This document shows, piece after piece, positions 41,721-56,328 of a DNA stretch of 64,000 nucleotides. A program made the translations under genes and the position numbers. The stretch comes from Gymnopus androsaceus JB14 (lineage: Eukaryota; Basidiomycota; Agaricomycetes; Agaricales; Omphalotaceae). Each line of letters begins with the position of its first letter. Position 1 is the stretch's first letter. Where the stretch lies: the NCBI GenBank assembly GCA_009733575.1, contig ML769516.1, positions 116,046-180,045 of the forward strand, given 5' to 3'. The notes beneath the pieces are model-generated. The model was not told the origin of the DNA. It saw only the letters and a program-made list of their open reading frames with translations, and did not search any database.

Positions 41721-43525
41721 ACTATTTAAGAACCAGCTTGTACATAGATCAGGGCCAACTTTCTCTCAAATACACTGCTCAGTCTTGTCATTTGAGACCT
41801 ACCTCAGTTAAATCCTCAGTATAAAGCTGACCTTTCCCCTTATTGCTCATGCACCTCATCACTCCATCGTTGATGCATTGCAACCGGGGACAATGTCCAT
41901 TCTTGTAAGCCATGTAAGAACCAAGTAAGAACTCTTCCTTTCTTGTGGTTTGATACTATGCTGAATAACAAAAGAATGATCAACTGAGCTGATATCTAAA
42001 GAGTGGGTCACTTGAAGTAAGTTTATGGTCGATGGCTGTAAATACTTGATCATTTTATCGATGAACACAACCTACATAATCTTGAGCCTCGGCTTGCTCT
42101 ACAAGTGCACCAGCTATTCCAACAAGTTGGAGTGATGTTCATTCCCCACAATGAGCTCCGGACTCAGGAACTTGATTTATCTCGAAGCCAACTTGAAGAC
42201 GATTCAGATAAATCTTCCGAGTCTTGGAGGCATCGAACGTGAGGGAGAAAATTGAATCAGGGTGAATGGGAATGAGATTCGGTGCTGCAATGCTGCAGTT
42301 TATGAGGATTACGAACTCAAAGTGAAGATGAAAGTGGAAACAGTGAAGTGGAATTCAAGTTGGCCAGTAAATAAATTGTTAACAGATTGGTGGAAATGGA
42401 AAAGCATTGAATCCCACCAGTGATTAGATACGAGCATTTAGGACAATGAATCGAGTAAATATATCTCGCGTTGATCTTCTTCTTCATCCCACTGGCAGTC
42501 GGCATGCAATGAGAACTCATATTCATCACGGCTCCCTAGATATCCGTATATCATTACCTGCAATTGTTCAGTAGGCTGTGAGATTCCGATGGACTCGAAG
42601 ATCGAATAAATCTCTAGGAGGATAGCAATGAAACTTGATCGTGTCGTTTGTTCGACTGAACGTTGTTGTATGGTTGCCTTCCGCAAACTTCAGCAATATT
42701 TTGGCGTATGTAAATTGTGGTTGCAAGTGCACACCTGATAATATCAGGGACAATAAAATCTGATGATGAAGCGCTGATTTTTTTGTAAATAATGAAGCTA
42801 GAATTAAGAAGAAATCGGCGCGACTTACAGACCTTTCACCATGCTCAAAAGCTCTTGGGGGCTCGGGTTACGGTTTGGTTACGGTTCAGATTCCTTCCAT
42901 AAATTACCCTATAGCTTTCGTGAATCCCACCAATTAGCTGGTTAATTTCTTGCATTGATGCCAAAGGTCATTGGAACCGTGGACCATGTTTAGTGATTAG
43001 CTTGGGACTTAGTGAAATGAGCAGGGTGATGAATAAGTGAGTCAGTAGACCAGCAACCTTATAATGCTTTCGCACGTAATAATGGAGAGAGTAAATTCTA
43101 GTCGATGAATAAATCTGCCATTATATAGTGATTCGGCCTTCTACGTAAACCTCGGCACCATGATTGGAATCGTTTCATCCTGTGGAGGGTAAAACACTTA
43201 CTATCCGAGCGTGATCAAGAACTTCCGCTCGTCCCTTCCATACTTCCTTATTCCTTCAACACCATTGAAGCAAGACCTATCGAATTTTCTCGCCCAAGAA
43301 TACTTAGCTTGATCGTGCAGCGTCACGATGGCAGTGACTTGCGATGTCCAGCTTTGACCAACACTGCCACTTAAACTCTGGGCGCTATTTTGCTGGAAGC
43401 AGTACACCAAAATTGTTTTATTGATAGTCAGTCAGCTCGTAATGATTGCGGCCTATCCTGGGCTCGAAGCTTTCATAGGAGTCGAGCGCAGCATTAAATA
43501 CAGATAGCACTATTTTACGGAATAT
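41721..43525. other. Gene-poor spacer
   Basis: No convincing gene. A TATTTAAG-containing stretch near 41730 looks like LTR or promoter debris. 43335-43390 resembles the downstream block of the DUF6533-like copies (GCGATGTCCAGCTTTGACC). Open frames are short and lack domains. Confidence 0.4.
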
Positions 43526-45493
<1,968 letters not shown>

Positions 45494-46032
45494 TGAAGCT
45501 AAAACTGTTGAAGGATGATTGAGATATGAGGGTATAAGTAGGTAGGATCGGTTATTGAAAGCGTTCAATCCCGGTCGCGGGTTTGAGTTGAACCAACCCT
45601 TTAGTGAATAACGCATGAATAATCATTAATCCCACTTTCCCCCACCGATAATAGCACAAGACCTTAACTGTATTCATTGAGTCATTCTTCATCTCATATA
45701 CAGCTCCATTGTCAGCTGAACTTGGCAGTTGTCAACTTTGTCATCCCCGACTCGTCATTCTCACCGATGGTCCGACTATACGTGATACCGAGGGACGGAA
45801 GGCTTTGGGGCCTCGGACCCCGTGTGCCAGAACGTCGCGCGAAAGAAGAGGTCAAAAAAGTATTCTTCTCCTTTTTCTAAATGATAAATGATACACGACA
45901 GTATGAATGTTCCGTCAACCTGAGAAAATCTAATCTCCACGTTAATTTGGAAAGCAGATGAATCCCTCAAACGGACAGTGACTTACGCAGTTGCAGTTAC
46001 GCAAAGATAACTATTGTCCCGGTGTTCGTGAA
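45494..46032. other. No gene seen
   Basis: Spacer between the monooxygenase 5' end and the M28 gene 3' end. No domain-bearing frame. Confidence 0.35.
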
Positions 46033-49000
46033 TCAAGGCTGGTCATCACTGCTATCCGACTCCGAGTCTACCTCCTTCCTTAAACTCTCAGTCATCCATC
46101 CCAACAACCTCACCAGCCTTATGCTCTCTTCCATTGCAGCAGTAATGTTCTTATCAAGCGTGATGGCTTCTGTCAACGCTGGGAATGTGGTAGCGCCGTA
46201 GCCTGGTATTAAAATGTAGTATTAGCGCAATGAAAAAAAGAAAGATGCGTCGGACGCAAGTAAAGAGTAGTAAAAGAAAACCGCTATGCACTCACCTAAC
46301 CATTTCCCAGGTGCAACACCCAAATGCCTATACCACTCTCTATCCTTGATCCCTGCCTCGTCAATGAATCCCCGCTCGAATGAGATGAGTTTACGGTTGG
46401 CGCGAGACACGCGCTTGGCGGCACGGATGAATTCGAAGATGGGCGGGGGAGAAGGGATTCTAGGTGGCGCTAATGATGCTAGAAATCGCGGAAGGTGGCG
46501 AAGGTGGTGAAGGAGGCGATGGGATGTCAGGAATATCGGGGATTTGGGGGATTTTTGGAATTTCCGGAAGGTCAGGTAGATCTGGGATATCTGGAATGTC
46601 GGGTATATCTGGTATAGAGGGGATATCTGGAAGGTCAGGTAGATCAGGAATATCCGGGATATCTGGTAGAGTGACTCGATGGTGATGGCGTTGGTGTCGC
46701 TTCAATTGATGCTCCAACCACTTAGCGATAGCCTTGTCCGTATCCGCATCAGCATACCTGCAGTCCTCCTCAAAGATCGCCTTGGAAATCAAATCCTCCC
46801 AAGAATCCACCCCGAACAACGCCGATTTGAAGTTCTTGGACTTGGAACTGTCATGGTGATAATGAGCGTCAGCGTACGGGTGGGGTGTGCTAACGCCAAA
46901 CACGCCTTTAATCCAGTTCTTGATCCTCCGAGTTAACGTATTTCCGCGCGTGCATGATCCAGCACCGCGACCGTGTCCATTCCCAAAGTGCTTCCGAGTC
47001 TTCCTAGGGAAAGGGAAGGAAGGCATCCTACTAAGGACCTCCTTAAACTTCTCCTCCGCCTCCGCCTTCTCGATATCGAGTAGAATACTCGCTTCTTGGA
47101 GTTTGGCGATGGTGTTTCGGAGAGTGGAGAATGTTGATTGCAGAAGGAGAGTTTCAGGCTCAGCTTGGGCCTCAGGCAGATAAGGAGGAAAGTAATGATT
47201 CGACGCTGGTGAACAAGGAGGAGGAGTAAGTACACTGTGGTGCAGGGCGGCGAGCGATATATACTCACGTATCCAAATACCCATCCAACTCGAACGCATA
47301 CTGCGTCGTGTTCAACGGGATAATGATCGAATCCGTTAGACGCAGGGTGAGGAGACCTAGATGTTTCGCTACTGCGAGCTGTAGTAATGTCAGTGTCAGC
47401 GTTAACAGTAACAGAATCAAGTAAAACAAAAGTGAGTGATTCCAAGAAAGATTTGAGAAAATAGAAAGAAAGATACAACATACATGTTTATTATACCCCG
47501 GATCCCCATAAACCTCCTGCCACCGATTCGAATCATATATCGAATGATAATGATACGGTGCGTCGTACGGAGTACCACCAAAGCCTTGGTCGCTACTTGC
47601 CACCCCGAGCCTTTGCAAAAACACCGTATAATCACTTCCACTTCCCATAGGACCTACACCCGTTCCTTTCCCTAATTCATTCTTCAACCGTAACGCCTTC
47701 TGACTCTCATACGCCTCAATAACATCCGCATCCGCTCTCATATACCCAACCTCCACGACCTTTCCATTATTGCCCAACACCAGTCAACAACGACACCAGA
47801 GCTTGCCATCCGGCCCTACAGGTCCAAAAGGTTTGAACGGTCCCTCATCATGTCTTGCGTCCCAAAGTGTCTTGTTGTCCTCAGAGGGATGTGGAACATC
47901 CATAGCCGTTTGTCGAATAACATGCGCTAGGGACGGCGAAGCGCTGACGTCCCATTGCGATCCGGCAGAGGAAACGTCGACGTTGAGATAGGCGACGGCG
48001 TGTTCGGAGATCCACTCTGCGAAATCTTCGCCGTATTCTGTGGAGCCGATGAGACCGTACTGAAAAATGTGAATGAGAGGTTGTTTGAGTTCGGGGAGAT
48101 AATAAAGGATGCGCTCACCTCCTCTGCATCCCAGCTAGCGATTAATATCGTTCGAAGGGGTCTCCAGCCCGAGCGGAGAAGCGCACCGAGACCACGGACG
48201 ATCTCGTGTAACGAGACGGTGCCCGAGACGGGGTCGGCGGCGCCGAGGACCCAGGCTGTGGGTGCATGGAAGGGTTAGAATGATATGAACGTGAACGAAA
48301 GATAAACAGACAACTAACCATCGTGATGACACCCCACAATGACCACCTCGTCTCTCACATGTCCGGGTATGGCAGCCATAGTGTTCCAAATCGGCGTAAT
48401 CTTGCGATCAACTATAAGATCTTACGTATAAGCAAAAGCTAGGTCGGAATCGATGTTCACACTCACCATGATTCACGACCTTGACCGCTCTCTCACTAGC
48501 CTTTCCACTGAGTTTCCTTGGCCCAGTTGTAGTATACACATCCCCAATCTCCTCCAACAACCTCTGCGCATTGGCCCATGAAATCGGTATGGATGGAATT
48601 CCAGGAATATTCGTGGCTTCCTCCCTCTCCGCATTCTCATACGCTGGTCGTCCAGGAGTCTGGGCATCTCCGGCGTAAATCGATAAATACATACTTGAGC
48701 CCCTTTGTACCGAATTTCCATTTCTTGCTGGGCCCTGAGGATACGTGCTGAATCCATTTTCGACAGTGACAAACCCATCGTCGCGGGGATCAGAATAAAT
48801 GATAACAGCAACTGCACCGAGTTCTTCTGCACGCTTGATCTTGAGACCGCGGTACAAACCGCCGTATCGTGCAATGACGACTTTTCCGGTGAGGTTTTGT
48901 CCAGAGGCGAGGATCTCTTCGTAGTCTTCGAATGTACCGTAGTTGACAAAGACGAGCTGGCCTTTTCCTTCGCCGTGACCACTCAGGCCATGCCAAGCAG

Positions 49001-49703
49001 GAATATAATCTCTATACTTCGCAGCATCCTCATCTCCCTCATCCCCATCCTCCCTTAAATCCGCACTCCAAAGTGAATTCCCAGCAAGATCGACGATATC
49101 CAAAGACCTATCCAATGGTGTGTCCATGTACGGATAATACACATCCACCCAAGCCGTTGGATTCCTCGGACCCAGTCTCGACGTCAACGCAATCGTCTGC
49201 GCGCGGGATTTCGGCGTACCGGCATTGTAGATGGGCTGTTCATGTGAAGGCGGGGGTGCCGTAATACCCAGTTCGGTTTGGAATAATTCGAGGATGGATA
49301 AAGCGTCGTGGTAGTCTTCGAGTGATCCAGCGAGATGAGGGTGTTTCGAGTATTTCTTTGCTGCGGAGGACGCGCTTTCAGCGGAGGGAATTGATCTGTT
49401 ACAGTATGAGAGAAGATAATAATGCATGGCTGATTCAACGCACAGGAACAAGTCTTCCTTTTCCTTGGTCGTCATTGACATCTTCTTCACTGGGCCGCTG
49501 TTCCATTTTACCGATGAATCAACGATCTTGGGCCCACGTTCAGTAGAGGTTCGCATGAAATATCTCAACCCATAGATAGCGATAAGAAAACAGGACAGGT
49601 GGACTAGATATTTCCGGGATGTGAATCGTTTCTTGGGGAACGAGCCTCCTTTCGGAGAAGGAGGTTGCTTCTCGGGGTCCATCGTGGGCGACAGTGGGAC
49701 CAT
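46033..49703 (-). CDS. Glutamate carboxypeptidase II-like M28 protein (type II membrane), with lesions
   Basis: Exons include 49703-48467, 48411-48319, 48255-48119, 48059 to about 47487, and a last exon 46202-46033. A cytosolic N-terminus is followed by a membrane anchor ([18 protein letters not shown]). A PA domain contains [20 protein letters not shown]. The M28 core has [35 protein letters not shown] and [14 protein letters not shown], supplying the usual two-zinc His/Asp/Glu ligands. The transferrin-receptor-like dimerisation domain ends [10 protein letters not shown]...[14 protein letters not shown] / [13 protein letters not shown]. Oddities: an in-frame TGA at 47784-47786 (a 60-bp intron could remove it), a frame change near 47180, and a Pro-Asp-Ile repeat tract at 46500-46670 after which the frame must shift by one to rejoin. 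It may be a functional gene with unseen introns, or a pseudogene. Confidence 0.8.
46500..46675. repeat. Tandem repeat of 9-bp Pro-Asp-Ile codons
   Basis: On the minus strand, near-perfect triplets of CC(A/T/C)GA(T/C)AT(T/C/A) encode a run of PDI/PDL repeats, then [10 protein letters not shown]. It lies between the HHHR end and the [13 protein letters not shown] helix of the M28 dimerisation domain, where an insertion should fall in a surface loop. Confidence 0.8.
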
Positions 49704-49743
49704 GGTGGTGGTGAAAGAAGCGTAACACTGCCACCAATTTACA

Positions 49744-50870
49744 TTTCTGATCCGCCTCCGCCGCAGAGCCCAGGCGCGTCACGTCGATATTCATACGGAT
49801 TCAAACTGCCCTCCCGAGCGACCAGTCTTGTTCATTAATAAAATGGCTCTTTCGCGTTGCAGTGGTGTTTTTACATATATATGTACTTCATTGGAATTCA
49901 CTGCTTCATCTCGTGTTTTTGGAACAGCCCTACAAGCCAAATGAATCAGTATACTTGCTTGCCGTATTAACTTGATTCGCAGTGACACACCCTCAACCTC
50001 TGGCATCCACGGATCCCTAAACTTGGTGAAAAACTCGCCCTTTGGCTCCACCATCCCCCTCGCATGATCATCTAGCGTGCCATAGAACACATAGATAAAG
50101 TCTCCTGCATTAGCCTGCTCAGGATTCCTACTCGTTAGCTTCTCCTCCAAGTCAGACACATACTTGTTGCTGCACGTACCCCAAACTCGAGTATCCCACT
50201 CCCACATTCGCCGCAAAACTCTCTCCGCAACTTCATTGGGCCACTCCCATTACCTTCATGCGTTTCATGAACCTTGATTTTGTCCTGCCCCTGCGTCACT
50301 TGGAATGCAGACCGAGGAATTTTGGTAGTGATACCGTAGTTTCCCCCGGTGAATTTCTTGCAGTTGTGACAGTGGCAGATGCTGGTTCTAGCTTCCGTTG
50401 AGGGGTTGTCGAGGGTGATGGTGTAGTGGATGGTGCCGCAGTAGCATGTACCTGGGAGAGTTTGGGGAGACAGAGAATCAGACATGGGTTTTGGTGAGAT
50501 ACTATAAACAAGTTCGTTACACCAGGTATGATCGCAAATAGACGTCACTGTTGCGTCGTACCTCGAGCTCAAGCTTGTAGCAGTGGGTAACCGATCCTTA
50601 CATGGGATAACTGGAATTCAAAAGTTTCGGCTGCCTGCTTACAGGAACTTCGATTGCCAGCTCGGCCGTGACGGTGTCGGTCAAAGCTGATCTTCGTAAA
50701 CACAACACTGCCACTATAACGCGGCTTGCATCAAGTCGACTTCGACCTAGGTATGTCACCATTCAACTTCTTTTGGAGCCAGAACTTGACACACCATGCA
50801 AGTCTGCTACACGGTACACCTGCAAGTTTAGATTCCTTATCGTCTGCTTCCTGTACATAATTTAGGCTAC
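49744..50870. repeat. Segmental duplication, copy 1 (GFA gene side)
   Basis: About 95% identical by eye to 59398-60545. The similarity continues into the carboxylesterase copies at 51030-51830 and 60605-62860. It starts within CTGATCCGCCTCCGC(C/G)GCAG. Confidence 0.85.
49898..50485 (-). CDS. GFA (CENP-V type) zinc enzyme, copy 1
   Basis: Three exons: 50485-50180, 50114-49991 and 49929-49898. Start MSDSLSPQTLPGTCYCG is chosen because it matches the paralogue; an upstream in-frame ATG at 50572 adds an unlikely leader. Zinc-binding cysteines are visible in TCYCG, CHCHNCKKFTG and EFCGECGSG; the end reads DFIYVFYGTLDD...PWMPEVEG / LFQKHEMKQ. The family is named for a glutathione-dependent formaldehyde-activating enzyme, but most members have unknown substrates. 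About 140 residues, normal for the family. Same orientation as the M28 gene, 195 bp upstream of its start. Confidence 0.85.
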
Positions 50871-51096
50871 ACGCTCGGCTTCCGGCTATACAGCAATAGC
50901 GTTACGATTTGGCAAATACCCAGTTCATAACCTGGCGTTATGCGTTACGAATCGAGAATTTTCGGAACTCAGAGGGTCGCGTTACGGCGTTACTGAACGC
51001 TCGGTCGAAATAGTAAAGTAATAGTAATTGATCAGGCTTTATTGAGATCGCCCCCTCCGCGTCTTGAATCTTCGTTCCTGACAACAACCAGCTACC
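50571..51096. other. Spacer between GFA and carboxylesterase, copy 1
   Basis: Intergenic region of the divergent pair. The 50880-51010 part (GTTACG repeats) is absent from copy 2 and resembles MITE words (GCGTTACG). No gene. Confidence 0.4.
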
Positions 51097-51840
51097 ATGG
51101 TCTTATCCTGGCGTACTGCATCCACTTCAATACTTGTACTTTCCCAACCAATGTCACCGAGATCGAGCAAGCCGTCATCTCACATATTCTATCTCTCGAA
51201 GCTCTACAAGCACCCTTGAACGCTGCATTTGCCCCAGTAATTGACCTCGGATACGCCAAATATCAGGGAACGATCGATCCCTCGACGCAAAATTGGAACT
51301 TTTTGGGGATTTGCTATGCAGCTGAACCAACCGGTACGTCTCCTTGCGAATGTTCTCGTTGTACATATATATATATATATAATGATGGTCAATCTGGGGA
51401 ATCGTTTTCAGGAACACTATGTTTCAGTGCACCTGCACCTCCGCCCTCGGTGTCTGGCATCCAAAAGGCAAACGCGTACCTTGTTAGATGCGGCTTCCAA
51501 GAAGGTACGGGAATGAGTCCTGTCAATCCTTTCAGCAAAGACGCGGGCGGATTCAAGCACCAGAACAGTGAAAAGTCCATCCACGCAGATGATGAGTCGG
51601 AGGATTGCCTTTTCTTGAAGTGAGTTTGCTTTGGGTAGCTCGATAAGACCTATTGATACTTTATGGGAACTACGTAGCGTCTACACCCCAATTGTAACGC
51701 CCGGGAAGAAAGAAGGCTTACCGGTGGTTGTTTTCGTTCATGGCGGAGGGTCTGTCGCGATCTTATCTCGCATCCTCAAACCACTGAATCATCTTATGCC
51801 ATTTCTCTCAGATATAGCCTGATATAGCGCGGGAGCTTCT
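51097..51840 (+). pseudogene. Type-B carboxylesterase, truncated copy 1
   Basis: Start ATG 51097 (MVLSWRTASTSILVL). Compared with copy 2 (60698) a 25-bp deletion between TACTTT repeats at about 51137 removes the signal-peptide core and shifts the frame. Downstream coding blocks survive in their old frame: DLGYAKYQGTIDPSTQNWNFLG, APAPPPSVSGIQKANAY, DDESEDCLFLK, then VTPGKKEGLPVVVFVHGGGS (oxyanion-hole HGGG). After about 51835 the copy diverges and the catalytic Ser region is absent. An AT repeat is in the first intron (51364-51381). Dead copy. Confidence 0.88.
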
Positions 51841-52435
51841 GGAGGCCTCTGCCACTCAAGCTCAAGGTTGACCTTGTTTCTCGCAATGTTTCGCGAGGAA
51901 AAGCAGTTCCGTGGTTTTGGTTTCAAGAACGAAGAGGGAATGGGAGGGGCTCCGAGTCTGTCTGTCGTTCGGATCCTGCAGTACTACGCGGCGTTGAGAA
52001 GCGCTTAACGCCATGTGGCATTTGCTATGTAGAGGGCAAAGCGTACATACGAGCTCCCAAAGGAGATGTCGGGTCTTCAAATTTGAAATATCGAGCTCTA
52101 TGCTTGGTTTAGCCGTTCATAATGTAAGTTTGGCTCGATTCGGAGCTCAAGCATCCTGATTTTCCTTGGTTTTTTCGATTTCCAATCATTCCTAATGCGT
52201 TCGGTAATGATGGTCAATGTTTGCCGACGCAGGTGTGCAGGCTAGCATCGAGAGTTCCCTGCGAAATAATATTTTCTCTTTTTTTCTATGTGTATTCGCT
52301 TTTGCTGATATTTCAACTCATCATTCAACAACTAATGGTAAGTACCACAATAAAGACAGTGCACCGCAGTCCGCTCTTGCAGATATCATAAGTATACTAT
52401 GCTCAAGTCCGAACATTGACTACGGGAAGAGAAAG
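51841..52435. other. No gene seen
   Basis: Sequence following the truncated esterase. No match to copy 2 and no recognised domain. Confidence 0.35.
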
Positions 52436-54532
52436 TCATAAGCGTGCGCGTTCCACCTGTTCATATTCAGAGGCATGCTCTGATGAGAAAATAGGCAGCT
52501 CATCCACGAACCGTGACCATTTCTCGGAGGTCACAATGGGAGCCGTGAGATACTGAACATTTCCTTGCCCTGTCGCATCTATCCAATCTTGCAACCTCGG
52601 TAAGCTGGCTGCCAGTGCTTTGTACTCCATATCTTGTAATGCGCCGGAAGTGAGCCCCAGATTCTCGATATACCAGCCTGGATCTTGCTTCATGGCAGTT
52701 ATCATGTAGAGATTGACGATGGTTTCATCTAAATGCGCATCAACAGCTGCATCGTAGGTCATTCGATGTCCAATCGCTTCTACGATAGCCTGGCAACGGG
52801 GAAGAATAAATTGGTTGAAATCTTCGTTGCGATGGCTATTCACACTCCCCAGCTTCTTCTGACATTCAAGCAGAACTGCCTTCTCATGCAAGCTCAGAGG
52901 AGAAGAAGGATGAGTTGAAGCTGGCAAGCAATAGCGCCCTAGTAAAACCTCCGAAATGAGCCCTGATGGAAGAAAATAAACTTGGTCAACTAGACGCATG
53001 ATAGTTTCAGTCCGAGACAATTAACTCACGGATTGATAGCCCAAGAAGATCCCCTTCAGCAATGGCGATACCTCGCATGTCACCCTAAACGGTGTGAATA
53101 AACAAAATCAACAGAAAATCTCGGTAAGTAAATATACATACGTGAAATTCTGAAATCCCGTTGTGTGCAAACAGGCCTTGCGCGCCACAGCGTTCCGACA
53201 AGATTAAATTGGCGTCTTGCGCATGTCGCACGGCAACAACCTTCAGAACTGCGGCTACACCATGGCGCACATAAAATTGTATAGAACTATCACGGAAGAA
53301 CTTCGTGGCACTTTTGTAGAACTGTGCCAGTGATAAAGATTGTGCCAGAGCGACGAGGATCGGATTTGTCTGAGTGGTAAAAACCATAATCGGCACTTGT
53401 GTTGACGAGGAGCTATCACCGCTTTTAACAAAACGGCGTTGACTATAAAAGGTTGCTGTGGCAGCAGATCGTGCTAGACAAGGGATAGCGGTACCAGCCA
53501 GAGCCAGTGTGCCTACAGCCACTCTGAAGATGGACTGATGAAATCGAAGGCGTTGCTGACTCGGAGTGGGATTAAATGATGATGCATGTCGAATGAGGAG
53601 AGCAGAAAGTGGGAGATGCACATTGTTGAACGAAGTGATTGCATGGTTGACAGGGTTAGAGCCACCTCTAGGAGGTAAGAGCCTGACAGAGGGAAGCTAG
53701 TTGAGAGCGAATACTAGTAAAAGCAGGGAGGAAGTTAAATACCTGGCTGACACCCCCTTGCTCATGTTTTTTCCATCATTCAACCAAACAATAAATGGAC
53801 GAGGCCCCATTCTTTTGTTATTTTCAATCAATTGAGCAAAAACAACAGCAACACATGGTATGCCACAAGGTATCGTGGGGGGCATGAACCTTCAACAGGA
53901 TGAGCCATTAGGAAAATTTTTAAAGAAATAATTTTGCGACTGACTTGGCAGCCCCAGGGTGAGGAGTGTGCAATAAGTACCCCTGTCCTTCAGGAAGAAG
54001 AGTCGCAGTCGTTTCTATGTTGATGGCGTCCAAGCCATGGTCAATTTCAGTGAGGCAAAACTGGCCACTATTAGTGCGCTTTGTATATGAATTCTGCTTC
54101 AATTATGAACAGTAAAGTAAAGGACTAACCAGACTGTATATCGGAGCATGTCCTGGATAAGGCCATCAAGCTCTGGACGATTAGATGTGTGATCAATAAT
54201 TGTCCCCAGTGCAAGATTAAAGTGGATGGTCAACAGAGTCGTTGCAGACCCGTCAATGCATACAATCGGGTGGGAATGCAACTGCCAAAATTTTGGAGAC
54301 AGGTTTTTTATATCTTCACGGGTGAGGGCTAAGATTTTTCAGGAGCCAATAAGTGGAAGGCGGAAAAAGCAAATAGTGACTCACAGAAAGCTTCTGCAAT
54401 CTTGAATGCTCGCTTCAAAGATATGGAAGTCCTTTCCGCGAAGGACAGGTGGTGTGTGGACTTGGCAAATATATCGGTCGCCAACAGCTCTGTGCCGCGC
54501 TCAATGCTGCTATTCTCAACCACGGGTGCCAT
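52436..54532 (-). CDS. Acyl-CoA oxidase/dehydrogenase-like flavoprotein
   Basis: Spliced minus-strand gene starting MAPVVENSSIERGTELLA at 54532 and ending EQVERARL at 52436. Successive exons encode LTREDIKNLSPKFWQLHSHP; GQFCLTEIDHGLDAINIETTATLL, the acyl-CoA dehydrogenase middle domain (flavin-contacting CLTE(I/V)DHGLD); FMPPTIPCGIPCVAVVFAQL; PPRGGSNPVNHAITSFNNV; RSAATATFYSQRRFV; and ILSERCGAQGLFAHNGISEFHGDMRG. The family oxidises acyl-CoA to trans-2-enoyl-CoA; this basidiomycete subgroup is related to peroxisomal oxidases but its substrate is not established. No lesion noted; introns are about 45-60 bp. No clear C-terminal SKL (it ends ARL, which could act as a weak PTS1). Confidence 0.85.
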
Positions 54533-55480
54533 AGTGGTTACTTACCGTGGCTTGTGCTGAAGGGTGCTCACTTATAATCCGTGAATATACTTACGTATCT
54601 TTTTTGAAGATTGAATTCTCGGAGTGTCCAATCTGTGTGTCATATCGCTACACACAAAGTCGCAGCTCCGATGTCATGAACCCGCGACCGTACCTGAGCA
54701 GACTCTCGGTCGGCATTTCATATGATGTTATTCCGCTGCACCTTCACGGAAATGCTTCACTCCGAGTCCCAAAACCATAAGTCGCTCATTGAATGTAAAA
54801 CAGAAATATTAGAGTTGAAGTTATACTGAAATGTTGAGAATCGAAGCAAATTCTGAGTTGCCACGCATGGGGATTTTCGAAGCTAGCGCGTGATGCCTCT
54901 GAGACGAAAATTAAGAACTTCGATGATCACTGTATGGCAGTGTAAGTCGTTCCCGGCGCAAGGATCATACCTACTATCCCAATTTCAGATCTCAAGCCTT
55001 ACATGCATGCTCAGAGCGAATCGCCTATTCGATGATATGCAAAGCATATTGTATGCCAAACAACTGAAATAAATACGACCGATACATTGAAACACGGTCT
55101 TCCATGAAGGCTTGGCGCTATCAGGTAAATACCGGGACAATTACGGTGCACATTTCCGCTTATACTACCGCAACGGTGACCGCGAACCGTGGGTACACGG
55201 ACACGGTGGTAAGCCCCAACATTGCACACTGGCAGTCATCATGGTACGCTTGTCAACGTCACCTACTGGAACTTGTATGCCTCCCGCATCTATTGTAATG
55301 TATACCGCGTTCTCCAGCGTTCTCCCCGGAAATCTAGCCATGACAGGGATATTGTAATAAAGCATGTATTTGAACCGCCAATGAAAGACTTGGATATGTT
55401 GCTTTTTCGACATCTAGCCTGATGCCTTCAACGCTTGTAAGACGTGTTTTGGATGGCATTTTACCATTTTAAGAAAAATA
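54533..55480. other. No secure gene
   Basis: Upstream of the acyl-CoA-oxidase-like gene. Open frames on both strands at 55105-55420 overlap and none has a recognised domain. Confidence 0.3.
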
Positions 55481-55576
55481 TATGGCCGGCGCGAACTTGT
55501 ACATCTCCTATACCCATTGCTCGGAAGGTGAGTTTCATTGCTGCTTTCACTTGAGGATGTGTACGGAAACCGATTA

Positions 55577-55693
55577 ATGTCCAATATCACCTTCCTCATC
55601 TATGCCGTCGGTTTGCTGTTGATCTGCTATGCAGTCTTATTCCAGCTACTTGGCAGTGGAGGAAATACTAGGAAAGAGGGTTCGCTCTATAAG
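55577..55693 (+). CDS. Possible exon of a truncated membrane-protein gene
   Basis: ATG at 55577 opens MSNITFLIYAVGLLLICYAV, a membrane span, followed by FQLLGSGGNTRKEGSLYK and a GTAAGT donor at 55694. The continuation would lie in the transposon nest that starts about 55 bp further on. No family recognised. Confidence 0.25.
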
Positions 55694-56328
55694 GTAAGTA
55701 TGTAGGGTGATCGACACTGAAACCCCATTTTACGTTTACGTAGGACTAACAGTCCCTCGGAAACTCCCCCCTACCCTTGTCCAGCCAAGTGGCCTCAAGT
55801 ACGCTATGATTTTGGTCTCAAATACGCTATTTCGGACAGGGACGGTCACGTGAATTCCAAAAAATCGCTAAAATTCCAAAAAATTCCAAAAATAATACCG
55901 AGCAAGCTTAGTAGCTTCTACATACTTTCAAGAGAGCGGAGCACATTTTTCAGTGACCTTCCTTGCCGGTATAATCTAAAGACGACGGGATAATGAAGTA
56001 AAGGTAAAACTTTTTTTTGTACGTATTAGATTCTACACTCGCGGCCAAAACTGATTGCACCCCAAATCGGGAAGGCGGGCGCTTAAACGATCAAATTTCC
56101 TTCTTGTCATCGTACCGCAGCTATTTGAGCACACAAAGGGCCTGCGGGCCTCCGCTTTTTGGTAGTATATATGGATAATACATTTTGGCATCCATTCTCG
56201 AAAGAAAGTTGAAAAAAAGCTTAAAATCCGGCCTGTGTGGCATTAGCTTAACATTAACTCTTCTACCCAACATACAATGTTCACAGTTTTTGGAATGCCT
56301 CAAAAAAAAAGCCTCAACAGTACACTAA

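Noticed and set aside
46464..46685. Plus-strand SGISG-repeat frame
   Set aside because: Antisense of the Pro-Asp-Ile repeat in the M28 gene.
50180..50572. Longer GFA protein starting MSSRYDATV
   Set aside because: The second copy has an in-frame upstream region that is not conserved in frame; the MSDSL/MSESL start is shared and directly precedes the domain.
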